From positions 434,001-498,000 of the forward strand of contig SWDT01000013.1 in assembly GCA_009193035.1 (NCBI GenBank): a stretch of DNA of 64,000 bases. The letters run 5' to 3'. This stretch comes from Halicephalobus mephisto. Its lineage: Eukaryota; Nematoda; Chromadorea; Rhabditida; Panagrolaimidae. Shown here piece by piece: positions 35,816-46,990 of this stretch. Position 1 is the first letter of the stretch. Each line of letters begins with the position of its first letter. The translations under genes and the position numbers were made by a program. The notes under the pieces were generated by a model. The model did no database searches. It saw only the letters and a program-made list of their open reading frames with translations, and was not told the DNA's origin.

Positions 35816-38800
35816 TCAATGAATTCTTCTTTTTTTGAAACCTTTCGGTTTTTTGATTTTTCTTTTATTACTTTCACGTTCATGACGACTGAATTTTTCT
35901 TCTTCATCTTCCATAAACTCATCCATCTGAAAATTAAAAAAATATTTTCCATAAAAAACCCAACTCTTACCTTGTCAACAGAAGCTAGAGCATCTTTAGC
36001 ATACCCAAATCTAGCCGAATAATCTTCATCCTCATCACTCTCCACATCAAAACCATCATTTTCTCCATCACTCTCCACATCACGACCATCATCTTCCATT
36101 TCTTCTTCATCATCAACTTCTTCTTCACCATCTTCAACCAAATCCCCTTCATTTTCCCCATCTTCTCCAATTAAATCATCATCTTCACCATCATCAGAAT
36201 ACATAAATTCCTCATCATCAATCTCATCTTCATCACTATCATCACCTTCATCATCAAGTGCATCCAATTCATCTCCTTGTCTTTTCTTCGAAATTCTCTT
36301 ATCTTCTTCCGTTTTTTCAGGTCCAAACATCTTTCCAAAATTAACTTCAAATTCTTCATTAGCTTCTCCCGGTTCAAATTTATCCATAATCATTTCAAAT
36401 TCATCCGAATCAATAGATGCAATTTCATCAAATTCTTCTTCTCCTCTTTGTTTCAATTTCATAGATGCAAAATGATACAAATACCGTTCATCTATAGGAA
36501 TTTCATCTAGCGTTTTTCTAGCATAATCCTAAAAAATAATCATTTCATGCAATTTAAACTGTTTCAAAAAAATCATTTAACATTCCTCATTAAAATTTCA
36601 CTAATTAACCAAATTTAGCATTTCATAATCTCGAGAAATAAAAAAACAAAATCCCAAAAATTAATCAATTCCAAATATTTAAAAAATGCAATAATAATTA
36701 TTCAAGTTAACCCTTAATATACCAAGCGGGGTCCCTGGAGGACCCCAGAAGGCGATTTTTTGTTATAGTTCTTTAACTATAACAGCTAATTTGCTTATAT
36801 TTTTTGTATGTGTCCTTCATGGGCCTAAGATATATATCGCGTAATCAGACTTATAAAATGTTCATTAAAAATATTTAAAAAATTTAAAATTTCGCTGAGA
36901 TCCATGGTATTCCATTGATGGACGAAAAAAGTATTTTTGGTTCTAACTTTTTTATATGAAGAGCTATAAAATCCATTTTTTGTACATAACTAGAGTAGTT
37001 TATAACTCATCTTCTGACGCTGAAGTTGTCTTTAGGGGGCGCCCTCTGCGAAAATTACATAAAATCGGAGAAGGTTCTCCATACAAAATTTTGCCTAAAA
37101 AAGTCTTAATTTTTTTACGTTTTGCGTTCATAGTTTGTTTGAGAAGCCACTTGGGATTCTAAAATTTCACTAAAACACAGAGCTTTAAGTGGATAATAGC
37201 TTCCACAGTCCAAAAATTTTATCCCCAATATGCGGGTTTTGCCCCTATGGGGCTGATAAGGGTTAATCATCAGAAAAGCTATCAAAAATTCCTTAAATCT
37301 GTACGTAAGTTACACTAACTGCTTTTTGAAAATCACAAAAGCGTTTCTCAACATCAACTCATTAAGAAGAAGTTTTGGCAGAAATCTCGAAAAATTTTGT
37401 ATGGAGAACTTTCTCCGATTTGATCTAATTTCCCCAGGGGCGCCCCCCATGGGGTAGTTATAGTCCTCAAAGATGCCTTATAAGACACTCTAGTTATTCA
37501 TAAAAATCTGCCTTACAGCTTTTCGAATAACAAAATTAAAATCAAAAATACTTTCTTTTTGTACATCCCGTACCTATTGTTGATTTACTTTTTGTTAATT
37601 AAATTAATATACAAAATAGTAACGCTTGAATCACTAACGTATGTGTTAATCAATCCAAAAAGCATAATTTAAGTCATCTAACGCATCAAACAATTGAGTA
37701 ATTTTAAAAAAACCGTGGGGTCCTGTGAGGACCCCAGCTTGGTAAACAACGTTGATGGGAGAGGGTTGGTATATTAAGGGTTAAGATATCCCAGTATTTC
37801 AAAAATCCCACAAATCATTACTAAATTATTTCTATCACAAAAAGCAAGAAAACTCTCAACACGAAAATACTCGAGAATCTTCTCACTTTTTGCGACAATT
37901 CCAAATCTAGTAGTCACACCCTAAAGCCGCACGATACTACTTTCAATAATATTAAAATACACAAAAACTTACATTAGATCCTACTCCGATTGCTTTAATT
38001 CCTTGAACTTTGTATTTATGAGAAAACACAGATTGTTTCTCTTTTCCAATTTTCGGATTTTTGAAAGCAAAACGATCCAAAAATCTAATCAATGTGAAAT
38101 CCTCTAACGGATCACCACCATATGTAATCGGATCACCTAAAAACCCTAATAAAATATAACCAAATACAAAAACCAAACCATTAATAATATTCTGAGCAAA
38201 AATAGCAACAGAAGGATGAAAATGCTGTGTCAATTGATACAATTCCGTATCTACAGTAAAATCAGCATTTGCAAATAATGGATTTTTTGCATCATAATCA
38301 TATCCTCTAACAGCCGGATCGGATCGTTCTTTCGTTCCTAAACACCATAAATATTAAATAAACATAAATATTAAATAAATATAATTATTAAATAAACATA
38401 AATATTAAATAAACATAAATATTAAATAAATATAATTATTAAATAAACATAAATATTAAATTCAACTACTTACCTACAAGTCTATGTAACCATCCTTTTT
38501 CATTAATTCCATTTTCTTTTTTAATTTTATTTTTCTCCATTTCTTCAGTTTTCTTAACTTTCAATTTACCATTTTCATTCATATGTTTATCAATTTTATT
38601 TCCTTCTTTAATATTGCCATTTTCATTACCTTCAATTTTATCAACATCCATATAAAATTCCTCATCATCAGAATCATCAAATTTTCCTTTTTTCGGGGTT
38701 TTTCCAAATTTTTTCTAAAACTTTCTTTAAAAAAAAATAAAAAAACAAAAACCTTACATTTTTTTCCATGTTCATTTTAACAATATCATCTTTTTCTTTT

Positions 38801-40735
38801 GCAATTTTACTGTAAAGCATTAAAGAAGCTGCTGCAAATGCCGGAGGACTAATCAATGCAATTTGTAACACACGTTTCAAAAATGCTTTAATTCTAACTT
38901 TCATTTCATCTGCTAAAATAACTTTCTCAAGAAGAGCAAATAATTCAGTATCATGTGTCGATGATCTAACAGACAACAGCCGTCTATAGAAAGCACTGTA
39001 AAATCTATCCGAAAGTTCCTTACTGAAAAATATATCCATTAATAAACCACCACAACACTCATGTCCAAATATTCATGTTCCAATTTTAATAATTCTAACC
39101 CAAAAACGTATTTTAAGTAATTTAAAATTCTATAAAAAATTGAAAAGTAATTTTAGGTAAATTTCCATTTTTTTATAAAATTCCAAACAATTTAAAAATC
39201 CAGATATTAGTCTTCAAAATTTAAGATTCCACATATCAACGATTCTTATTTCAAATTCAGAATTTAATGACCTTATTTCCATTCAATTCTAACTCTAGAA
39301 TTAGAGCACAAATGTCATATATTTATTAATAAACAACAAAAAATCCAAAACTTACTTGAATGTCAACAACTTGAAGAGTACTTTCAAGGCCGCTAGAGCG
39401 ATTGACCATTTTTCAACATGAACAATTTTATAAAGACTGTCAATTTCCGGCATTATTTCTTTCAATTTATCCTTCGCATAAGGAATAGCTCTATTTGCTC
39501 CAATCATCACAATCGCCAACATTCTATTATTTTCTTCTTCAGCTCTAACTAGAATTTTAAACAATGTAAAATACATCTGAAGTAGTTTAATAGCAAGATC
39601 CACATCTTCATTGTTAAATTTAACTCTGCTCAAAAAATGAACAGCATATAATTGAGCTTTCATAGGAACATTCTTCCTAAAAAACACCGTATTAAACACA
39701 TTTCTTTATTACAAACTTACCTAAAAACAATTTTCTCAACTTCCGTCGCTACAATCAACCTCATGTTTGGATGTTCTTCAACAAGTTCATAAAGAAAATC
39801 AGAAACCTTAGATCCAACAATTTTCTTAGGATGACAAAGCTTATTCGCCAACGAATTAAGCAAAAGCTGAAAATTTTAAAATAAGTAAATTTTAAAACTA
39901 AAAATTAAGCTTTTGTTAAGTTCCAAAAATCAAACCTGTTCTTGTTCTGGTCTTTCACTCAAAAGTTGTTTCAACGTCTGACAAGCATGAATAACAACAG
40001 CATCAACAGGCGACTTACATACTGCTTCAATTGCTTGAATAAAATCATCATAACTTTTCTTCAATTCAGATTCAAATTTCCATAAAATTAATCTTTTCTC
40101 GACTGTTTGTTGATTTCCGGAAGACAAATATTCGATTTTATCCAATGGACGCTAAAAACACAATTTCATATATAAAATTAATTAAAAACTTACATTTTTC
40201 AGATATACTAATTTCCGGTTTTCTGGCAGTAATTCGCCAACAAAAATATCCTTCAAAGCAGCTAGAATAATAATAATATTAAAATTACGAAATATCACAA
40301 CTTACTCAAAACTGGTATAACTTCTCTTAAAACTTTCTTCTGTAACCATCCAATTAAAAATTTAACATTTTCTAAAGAATGCACTGGATCCATCTGAGTA
40401 TCCAATTGAATTGCCGACATTTTATCCGCTCTTGTTCCATTTTTAATTATCTGAGTAATCCACATTACACTTGTTGTTGATTTTCTTCTTGAATTTGCAG
40501 ATGCTTGACAATCTTTTTCAAATAATTCTGCAGCTTTCAATTCATATTTCTTAACAATGTCATCCGATATTCGTTCATTTGAATCCAATTTTTCATTATA
40601 AGCATGTTCATACCATTTTTCGTCTTTATCCGTTTTCACCACCGGTTGAACAACCTTAAAAATACAAAAATCAAAACATTTTTTACAAATAATTCTTACC
40701 TTTTTGTTTTTCATTTTTAATACCCTAAAATCCAT
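35816..40735 (-). CDS. CEBPZ: CEBPZ/Noc1/Mak21 ribosome-biogenesis protein
   Basis: Twelve minus-strand exons: 40735-40700, 40654-40306, 40261-40194, 40151-39936, 39866-39721, 39676-39356, 39022-38758, 38714-38474, 38337-38179, 38136-37973, 36528-35971, 35926-35816; 877 residues. Family landmarks in order: KWYEHAYNEK, GTRADKMSAIQLDTQMDPVH, HPNMRLIVATEVEKIVFR, MLAIVMIGANRAIPYAKDK, and the CBF/Mak21 core SDRFYSAFYRRLL with LQIALISPPAFAAA, then HFHPSVAIFAQNIING and GGDPLEDFTLIRFLDRF. A long acidic segment (exon 11) and a basic end (KKPKGFKKRRIH) follow. The yeast homologue assembles pre-60S ribosomal particles in the nucleolus. Its ATG follows a TTTTTAAG acceptor 114 bp behind the farnesyltransferase stop, so it is probably the second gene of an operon. 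At exon 10 the acceptor TTTTTAG (38137) was preferred over one 9 nt upstream. Confidence 0.93.
36711..37780. mobile_element. piggyBac-type non-autonomous fold-back element
   Basis: The element begins CCCTTAATATACCAA and ends TTGGTATATTAAGGG, perfect 15-bp inverted termini, and is flanked on both sides by TTAA (36707-36710 and 37781-37784). TTAA target duplication with CCC...GGG ends is the piggyBac signature. Inside each end is a hairpin (GGGGTCCCTGGAGGACCCC left, GGGGTCCTGTGAGGACCCC right), and deeper a long imperfect inverted repeat (GGAGAAGGTTCTCCATACAA near 37067 against its mirror near 37405). No transposase frame is present. It lies wholly within the long CEBPZ intron (36529-37972). Confidence 0.85.
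38345..38460. repeat. ATAAATATTAAATAAACATA tandem array
   Basis: About seven units of 16-20 bp fill most of the CEBPZ intron between exons 8 and 9. Confidence 0.8.
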
Positions 40736-40848
40736 CTTAAAAATCAAAAAAATTAATTTCAAAGATATTACAAGGATAAATAACCTTTAATTATCCACTC
40801 CAATACACCCGTCAAACTTTAGAACAAACTAGATTACTAGACAAAAAA
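40736..40848 (-). promoter_or_regulatory. Operon-type intercistronic region with trans-splice site
   Basis: Only 113 bp separate the farnesyltransferase stop from the CEBPZ start on the same strand. The sequence just before the CEBPZ ATG is TTTTTAAG, an acceptor with no usable donor between the genes. About 100 bp and a downstream trans-splice acceptor are hallmarks of nematode operons (SL2 type). Confidence 0.7.
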
Positions 40849-42505
40849 TTATATCTTGGGCTGCATTCCAAAGTACTTTGTGGTGAACTCGTAATAAGAG
40901 GAAACAACATTGTACAAAGGATTGACATCTTCAAGAGCATTTTCTTCACCTCCAAGGATTTCACCTTTTTCACGACGAGCATAATGCTGAGAAACGGCCA
41001 ATCCAGCGAGTGCATAGCAGGTATGATACGCATCTGGATTCCTGAATCGAATACGTCATTTAAATCCTAAAAATTCAATTTCACTTACTTTTCAGGTTTG
41101 TCTCTGATTCCGCCTTTCGTAAGTTCTTGACAAAGGTAAATGATATATGCCTGAAGTCCATCTGCATCGAAAAGACTTCCAATTTTGTATTTCTTATCAT
41201 CAATCATCTCCAATTCGTAATCCATGATCGGAAAAATGGCGCCCATCCAGAAACTATAACACGCATCAACTAACTTGTTCGCTCTTCCTTGGAATCCTCC
41301 CTCATATGACATTTGTCTCTCGGCAGACCAATAAAGAAGACGATCAATATTCATCATGTTGACCTTTTGAAGAATAGCAAGAGCAGCAACGGCACAATAC
41401 GTATATCCACCATGAGCTTCAACAAAAGGTTCTGCTCCAAATCCACCTTCGTAAGTTTGACAGCTAAATAAATTTATTAAGTAATGTCATTTATTAAAAC
41501 CAAACCTTATAAGCCAAGCAGCTGTTCCTTCAAATAACTTTTCATCCATGATTTGAGTAATAGTTGCAACAGCAGCAGCACAATAGACTCCACGACAATC
41601 AATTTCCCCATCACGTTGCATTTTGAAGGATCCATTTGGTTGTTTCACCGACATGAGAAAATCGTATAATGTTTTTCTGGAAGGAATTTAATAAAATACG
41701 AAATTACGAGGAAATTCAAACCTGTTGATGACTGACAAGGCTTCCTCTGTTCCAATACTCACCAAAGCCATGATCGCAGCGTAAGTAGTGGCCAGATGAG
41801 CGTAATGTTGAGGGGATCCTCCGAAACCACCGGTGTCCTTCTGACAAGATCTCAGGAATTCGACCAGACGAGAGAGAATATGATGATCCACATTGTGCTT
41901 CAGCATCCTAAGCCCATGGAGACACCAAAACGCAATCCAAGTTCTGCTACTTTCGAGAGACTGGAAATAAGGGTTTTATATAAATGTAAATTTTAAGTTT
42001 CCTATGTAAATTAGCTTCGAATCAGTTTGAATCTGAACTTTTTGATTTTCGAATTCAAATTAGTTCGAAATTCATTCGAATTCGGAGTTTTGAATTTTTG
42101 AATTACTTTAAAATCGACTCGAATTCGAAAACTGAAGTTGGATCAGAAAGTTTGAGAGCAACGCTCCTGTTCTATGATATCGAAAGCAGTAAATAACTTA
42201 CGAAACACTCATGGGGAAGTCTGGTGAGGACCTTGAGGAGAAATTGAACGTGTTTTTCTCGATCCAATTTGGGTTCTTTAGTCTTCATATGCAAATAATA
42301 CAGCTGAAGGGCATTTTTGCAGGCTTGTTCTGTGCCTATCTGGAAAAATTATATAAAAACTTAAAAAATTAAGAATCCTAACCTGTTCGTCGGTCGTTTC
42401 AGTTTCGCATCCTTCTATAGTAGTGTTTTTAGGATCACAAATATCGAATCTAAACTGATCCCAAATAGCCTTAGTTTCTTCGTTAACAAATGAAACCGGT
42501 TCCAT
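40849..42505 (-). CDS. fntb-1: Protein farnesyltransferase beta subunit
   Basis: Six minus-strand exons: 42505-42383, 42339-42202, 41960-41722, 41676-41506, 41463-41089, 41041-40849; 412 residues, near the human length. It contains the alpha-alpha barrel repeats of prenyltransferase beta subunits: SRTWIAFWCLHGLRML, CQKDTGGFGGSPQHYAHLAT, GSFKMQRDGEIDCRGVYCAA, CQTYEGGFGAEPFVEAHGGY and YEGGFQGRANKLVDACYSFW. The zinc ligands Asp/Cys (DCRGVYC) and a late His (AYHTCYALAGL) are present. With an alpha subunit it attaches farnesyl to CaaX cysteines of Ras, Rho and lamin-type proteins in the cytosol. It is the first gene of an apparent operon with CEBPZ and shares a short divergent promoter with TFIIE alpha. 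All junctions keep frame. Confidence 0.95.
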
Positions 42506-42720
42506 TATTTAAAAAGTAAAAAATAAAAATATATTTCAAAACAAAAAAATGAACAACACCTTGAAATTTTCGCTCCGAGAGTTCCACAACAGGACTTTGA
42601 ATTCGTTTTTTTATTTTTTTCGCTTTTCGATCCTGCAATTTCCTAATCGGTTAATTTTCCAGTTGATTTATATTTAAATTAACGTGAATCAGTGGTAGAT
42701 GTGATCGGGGGAACTGCAGG
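42506..42720. promoter_or_regulatory. Bidirectional promoter, fntb-1 / TFIIE alpha
   Basis: 215 bp separate divergent start codons. It must serve both genes; a TTTTCGATCC/AATCGGTTAATTTTCCAG segment precedes the TFIIE start. No TATA box is evident. Confidence 0.6.
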
Positions 42721-44827
42721 ATGTCGGAGGAGTCTAACGTCCAAACTGGAACCAGAATGGAGGTCGTCCCGGAGTACCTGAAGAACTTCGTCCTGACGAT
42801 CACCAAAACATTCTACGGACCCGAATGTTATGTTGTTGCTGATTACGTCCAGAGGAATGTCTGTGTCAAGGAGGAAAAACTCCGACAATTTCTGAAATTT
42901 GATCCTAAATCTTTAAAACCGTTTCTGGCGGTACTCAAGGTTGGTTAATTGATTTTTACAAAAACAAACTTTTTTAAACATATTTTTATATAAAAACAAA
43001 CTTTCTAGAAATTTTTACATAAAAACAAACTTTTCGAAACATATTTTTATATAAAAACAAACTTTTCGAAACATTTTTATATAAAAACAAACTTTCTAGA
43101 AATTTTTACATAAAAACAAACTTTTTTAAACATATTTTTATATAAGGACCATTCTTTCCTTCAATATATGTATAAATTGATCTCTTTTTGTATTCTTATA
43201 TTTTAAAGTCCTATGAAACTTTCTAGAATCGAATAGGTTGTATAATCTCTCGAGATTCTATTCAAATTTCTTGAATTTTCTAGAATTTAGTGAAAATTTG
43301 GAACTGAAGATTTCGAAAATCCTTAAAAATTTACATCAACGTTATTTCGCAAGAATATTGCTTTATTTTCTGTAATTTTATACTGTCATCTTAGTACTTA
43401 GTTATTTCGTTTTCTAGGTGGACAAGATCATCAAAGAACGGATTGTTACGGAAGAAATCGATGGAAAACAACGGAAAGTTCCCTATTACTACATCAACTA
43501 CAAAGGGGCAGTCAATGTCACTAAATACAAGCTGGACCAGATCAGACAGAAACTGGAATCTCGTGAGAAGGATCAAGTGAGCAAGTCCCAATACAAATGC
43601 AACAAATGCCAATTGACTTTCGAGCTGATGGATGTGGGAAAGCTTTATCAACCAGACACGGGAAAAATGATGTTAGTTTTTTTAATGTTTAATTTAATTG
43701 TTTTTGATTTTCAGGTGTTGGAATTGTTTCGGAGAAGTCAAAGATGAAGAAACAGCCGGTCCTTCTGAAGACACAAGATCGTCTTTGGCGAAATTCAATG
43801 AGCAAACAGGACCATTGGTGACAATAATGCAAAATTTGAACGGTGTAGTGTTTGCTGAGCATATTTTGGAGCCTCCAGTACCGAAATCGGAAAACATTGT
43901 AGAAGAAAAACCAAAAGAAAACGAACCTACGAAGATTTTAAAGGTAGAATTTAAGAAAGTTCTAAAATTAATTCAATTTTGCAGCTCGGTGAACGGTCAT
44001 TCAGTGCCGCTGGTCCTGCTTTTAATCCAGAAAACATGAAACTTAATCTTGGAGATACTGTGGACATTATGGAACCAGAAAAAGAAGCAGTTCCTTGGCT
44101 GACTGGATCTGTCAGAATCTCACTAGCAGATGTCGAGAAACGAGAAGCTGCACGAAAAAGCAGAAATTGTAACTCAAGTTTTAAAAATAATTTTAGTTTT
44201 TGTTTTTAGACCTTCGATCGGCGGCGAGATTAAATATGATGACAGGAGCCGACGATGAGGAGATTGAGAATCTTCTGGAAATGGAAAAAGACAGAATAGC
44301 AAAGTTTAGAACGGTTAAAAAACCGACTTTGGAAGAATTTACAACAATGATTAAGAACCAAAGTAATGGTGTTCCTGAAAAAAGACCAAGTAAGTTTTGA
44401 AAATTAATTAGTTTTTTAAAATTTTATTTTTAATGTTTTGGAAATTTTGATTTTATTAGTTTTTTAAAATTTTGATTAGTTTATTTTTACTTTTTTTAAT
44501 TTTGATTTATTGGTTTTTTTAAGTTTCGATTTTTGGAAATTTTTATTTATTGAGTAATTCTTTAACATTTTAGAATTCACAGTAGGCGATGATGATGAAG
44601 AAATGGAGGAAAATGAACTTGATGAAAAACATGACATGGAAGATATAAAACCATTGTCGAAAGCAGATCTTCTTCGAAATGAATTAACAGTCATGTTTGG
44701 TAACGAAAGGATCCCGGTTACGGAAGTGACGGACGAGATTCTGGAGCACATGACGAAAAAAGAACTTGAAAAAGTATACGAAGCAAGAGAAAAATTAATA
44801 GAAATGCTTTTCCGATGTGAATGGTGA
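42721..44827 (+). CDS. gtf-2E1: General transcription factor TFIIE alpha subunit
   Basis: Six exons: 42721-42939, 43418-43671, 43715-43943, 43985-44168, 44210-44389, 44574-44827; 439 residues. The N-terminal winged-helix (about residues 14-90; FVLTITKTFYGPECYVVADY) is followed by a linker helix and a C4 zinc ribbon (YKCNKCQLTF and, across the exon 2/3 junction, MCWNCFGEV). The C-terminal half is acidic (GDDDEEMEENELDEKHDMED) as in TFIIE alpha, which uses it to bind TFIIH. It helps load TFIIH and melt RNA polymerase II promoters in the nucleus. The first codon context is divergent from fntb-1. Intron 1 contains a 30-bp-unit array (42950-43145). Confidence 0.94.
42950..43145. repeat. TTTTATATAAAAACAAACTTT array
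   Basis: About six units of 28-36 bp, alternating TTTCTAGAAA and TTTTCGAAACA variants, within intron 1 of TFIIE alpha. Confidence 0.8.
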
Positions 44828-44916
44828 CCTGTAGTATCCTCAATGTTACGGGTAATCTTTGTTGAAATTTGGTTATTGATTTTATTCGAAAAACGAAAAT
44901 TAGGGTAAAAATAAAA
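44828..44916. terminator. Interlocked convergent 3' ends
   Basis: Only 89 bp separate the TFIIE alpha stop from the cytochrome b5 reductase stop on the other strand. A plus-strand AATAAA (44910-44915) nearly touches the opposing stop, and the minus-strand AATAAA (read from 44886 to 44881) lies 31 nt past its own stop, so the two mRNAs overlap at their 3' ends. Confidence 0.7.
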
Positions 44917-46572
44917 CTAAAAAACATTGATATTACTGTAACCCAGACTTGTGCAGATGGATTTCGCCGCTGAATTCATAGTTGATGGACCGCAGATGAG
45001 GACCAGAACGTCGTCTGTAGGAAAAGGAAAAACTCGAGCAAGAAGACCTTCGTCGATTCTACCGTAATATTCGTTGTAGGATGTTTGAGATTTTTTTGTT
45101 TGAATTTGACGAGTAAAAACTAAAGTTAAATTAAATTTTGAATTTTTAGAAACATAATTTTTAAGTTCTTCATAAACAATGACGTCATCATAAGTTTTGT
45201 TACTGTAGATTAAATTTAATTTTATAGTTGATTCATTTTCGTTCATGATATGTCGAATTAATTGAAGCATAGGAGTTAATCCGCTTCCTCCGGCGATCAT
45301 GGCAATTGTTTTGTAATTTTTTATTTTTTTTTTAATTAAAAAATTATTTTTTGTAAGATATCCAATATGTCCAAATGGTCCATTAATAGAGACTTCTGAA
45401 TTTGGTTCCAATGAATCCAAAAAAGATGAAAATTTTCCAGCATTTGGGTTCTCTTCTGTTGGACCGTAAATTTTAACAATGATTTCGAAATAGCCTTTTT
45501 GATGAGGATGAGACACAGGAGAATAAAATCGAGAAACAGATTTCGAATCAAACTGAAATATATAAAAATCATATCAACTTTTTAGAAAATTATTCCGAAA
45601 AAAATTTCTAAAACTTTTTAAAAATGATCTGAAATTTTTTTAGATGATGATTATTTCGTAATCAGCCATATATGATAGAAATCATATATCAACTTTTTAG
45701 AAAATTGTTCCGAAAAAAATTTCTAGAACTTTTTAGAAATCACCTAAAATTTCAATTTCAGGTGGTGATTATTTCGTAATCTTACATGATTTCATAATCA
45801 ATTACATATTGTAAAAATCATATATCAACTTTTTAGAAAACTGTTCCGAAAAAAATTTCTAGAACTTTTTAGAAATCACCTAAAATTTCAATTTTGCGCG
45901 ATAGTTATTTCGTAATCAACTATTCCTAACTACATCCCGTCTGAATTGCTCTCGAAATCTCTAAACTACGATATATGAAATACAAAACCCTTATCCACTC
46001 TTTAGGATTAATTTTCATATATGAAAACATTAATAAACGCCCTAGAAATCACAACTAATCCCAAAGTACCCCGTCAGAGATCCTATTATGAAACCTCAAC
46101 CTACCAGTGAACTGAATTTCACGTGTTCTCCCGGAAGTAACCCCAAAGTTTCGTTTTCGCCGAGTTGCCACCGGAAGAGCCTCACGTCATGAGTCAATTT
46201 CTCCTTTTTTACCAACTTTACTTTTTTAGGTTCATCTTCCTTCGATTTCAACAACCCATTTTTGGATCGGATATCCTTTACTTTGACTACCCTAAAATTT
46301 CTCCTGTCAATTTCCCAAAACCTTTATTTAAAAATTTTTATACCTAAACAGACAAAAAATTACAAAAATACACAAAATTCGGTTTTTCTATTGTTCAGTA
46401 CCACGTCCGTTATTATTGTTGCTATAAACTCCCTCTTACTGAAATATCGATATATAAAATCTCACCGGTATTTGTAGTAATAATAAGCCGCACCAATTGC
46501 CGCAATTCCAACAACCGCAACAACAATAGCACGAGTTTTGCAATTTCCAGATTTGCTATAACAACAAGCCAT
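44917..46572 (-). CDS. CYB5R: NADH-cytochrome b5 reductase, paralogue 1
   Basis: Three minus-strand exons: 46572-46466, 46291-46105, 45552-44917; 309 residues. The N-terminus has a Cys-rich start (MACCYSKSGNC) and one membrane helix (AIVVAVVGIAAIGAAYYYY). The FAD-binding motif RFYSPVS, the NADH-binding GGSGLTPML and the CGPSTMN region identify a ferredoxin-reductase-type flavoprotein. It should pass electrons from NADH to cytochrome b5 at a membrane, for fatty-acid desaturation and similar reactions. It lies downstream of a second paralogue on the same strand (419 bp gap). Sequence divergence from paralogue 2 is large. As I recall, C. elegans has two such genes, T05H4.4 and T05H4.5 (hpo-19), next to eRF1. 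Confidence 0.9.
45630..46060 (+). repeat. Dispersed ~350-bp intronic element, copy 4
   Basis: Three consecutive copies of the front half (CATATATCAACTTTTTAGAA, TTCCGAAAAAAATTTCTAGA, GATTATTTCGTAATC) precede one tail (ATTTTGCGCGATAGTTATTT, CTACGATATATGAAATACAA, GGATTAATTTTCATATATG) in intron 2. Confidence 0.8.
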
Positions 46573-46990
46573 CTTGAGTAAATTCTACTTCACCTGAAAA
46601 TAGATAAAAAATCAACGACATAAAAATAAATCATCAAAAATTAAACAAAGAACATTTATTCCTCAAATGCACGTAAAATTGTCATCAAAAAAAACAGGAA
46701 AAAATGAGCCCAAACTCTAGCAAGAGCGATGTGAGAGAAGAAACTAGCCAAGGAAACCGCTTTCCACACTCAACTCGCACTCTAAAAAATGACATGAATG
46801 ACCGACAAAAAGCCAGAGTTTCGTAATTTCGAAAATTCTCCAAGCTTTCGTTTTTATCCTAAAAAAAAAACATTTTTCAACTTTTTTAAACTTTATAATT
46901 CCACAACTAACTTACAAAAACACTTCCAAAAATAAAAGACTCGTAACTAAATCTTCTTAATACAAAAAAATCAAAAATCCCATAAAAAAC
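46573..46990. other. Spacer between the two reductase genes
   Basis: Contains a run AGCCCAAACTCTAGCAAGAG and a pyrimidine-rich 3' region for paralogue 2. No exon; a TTTTCAGGTGAAG sequence before the 46572 ATG resembles a trans-splice acceptor. Confidence 0.5.

Noticed and set aside
35985..36377. Met/Lys-rich and Phe/Ser-rich frames over CEBPZ exon 11
   Set aside because: Shadows of the acidic-repeat coding sequence in other frames.
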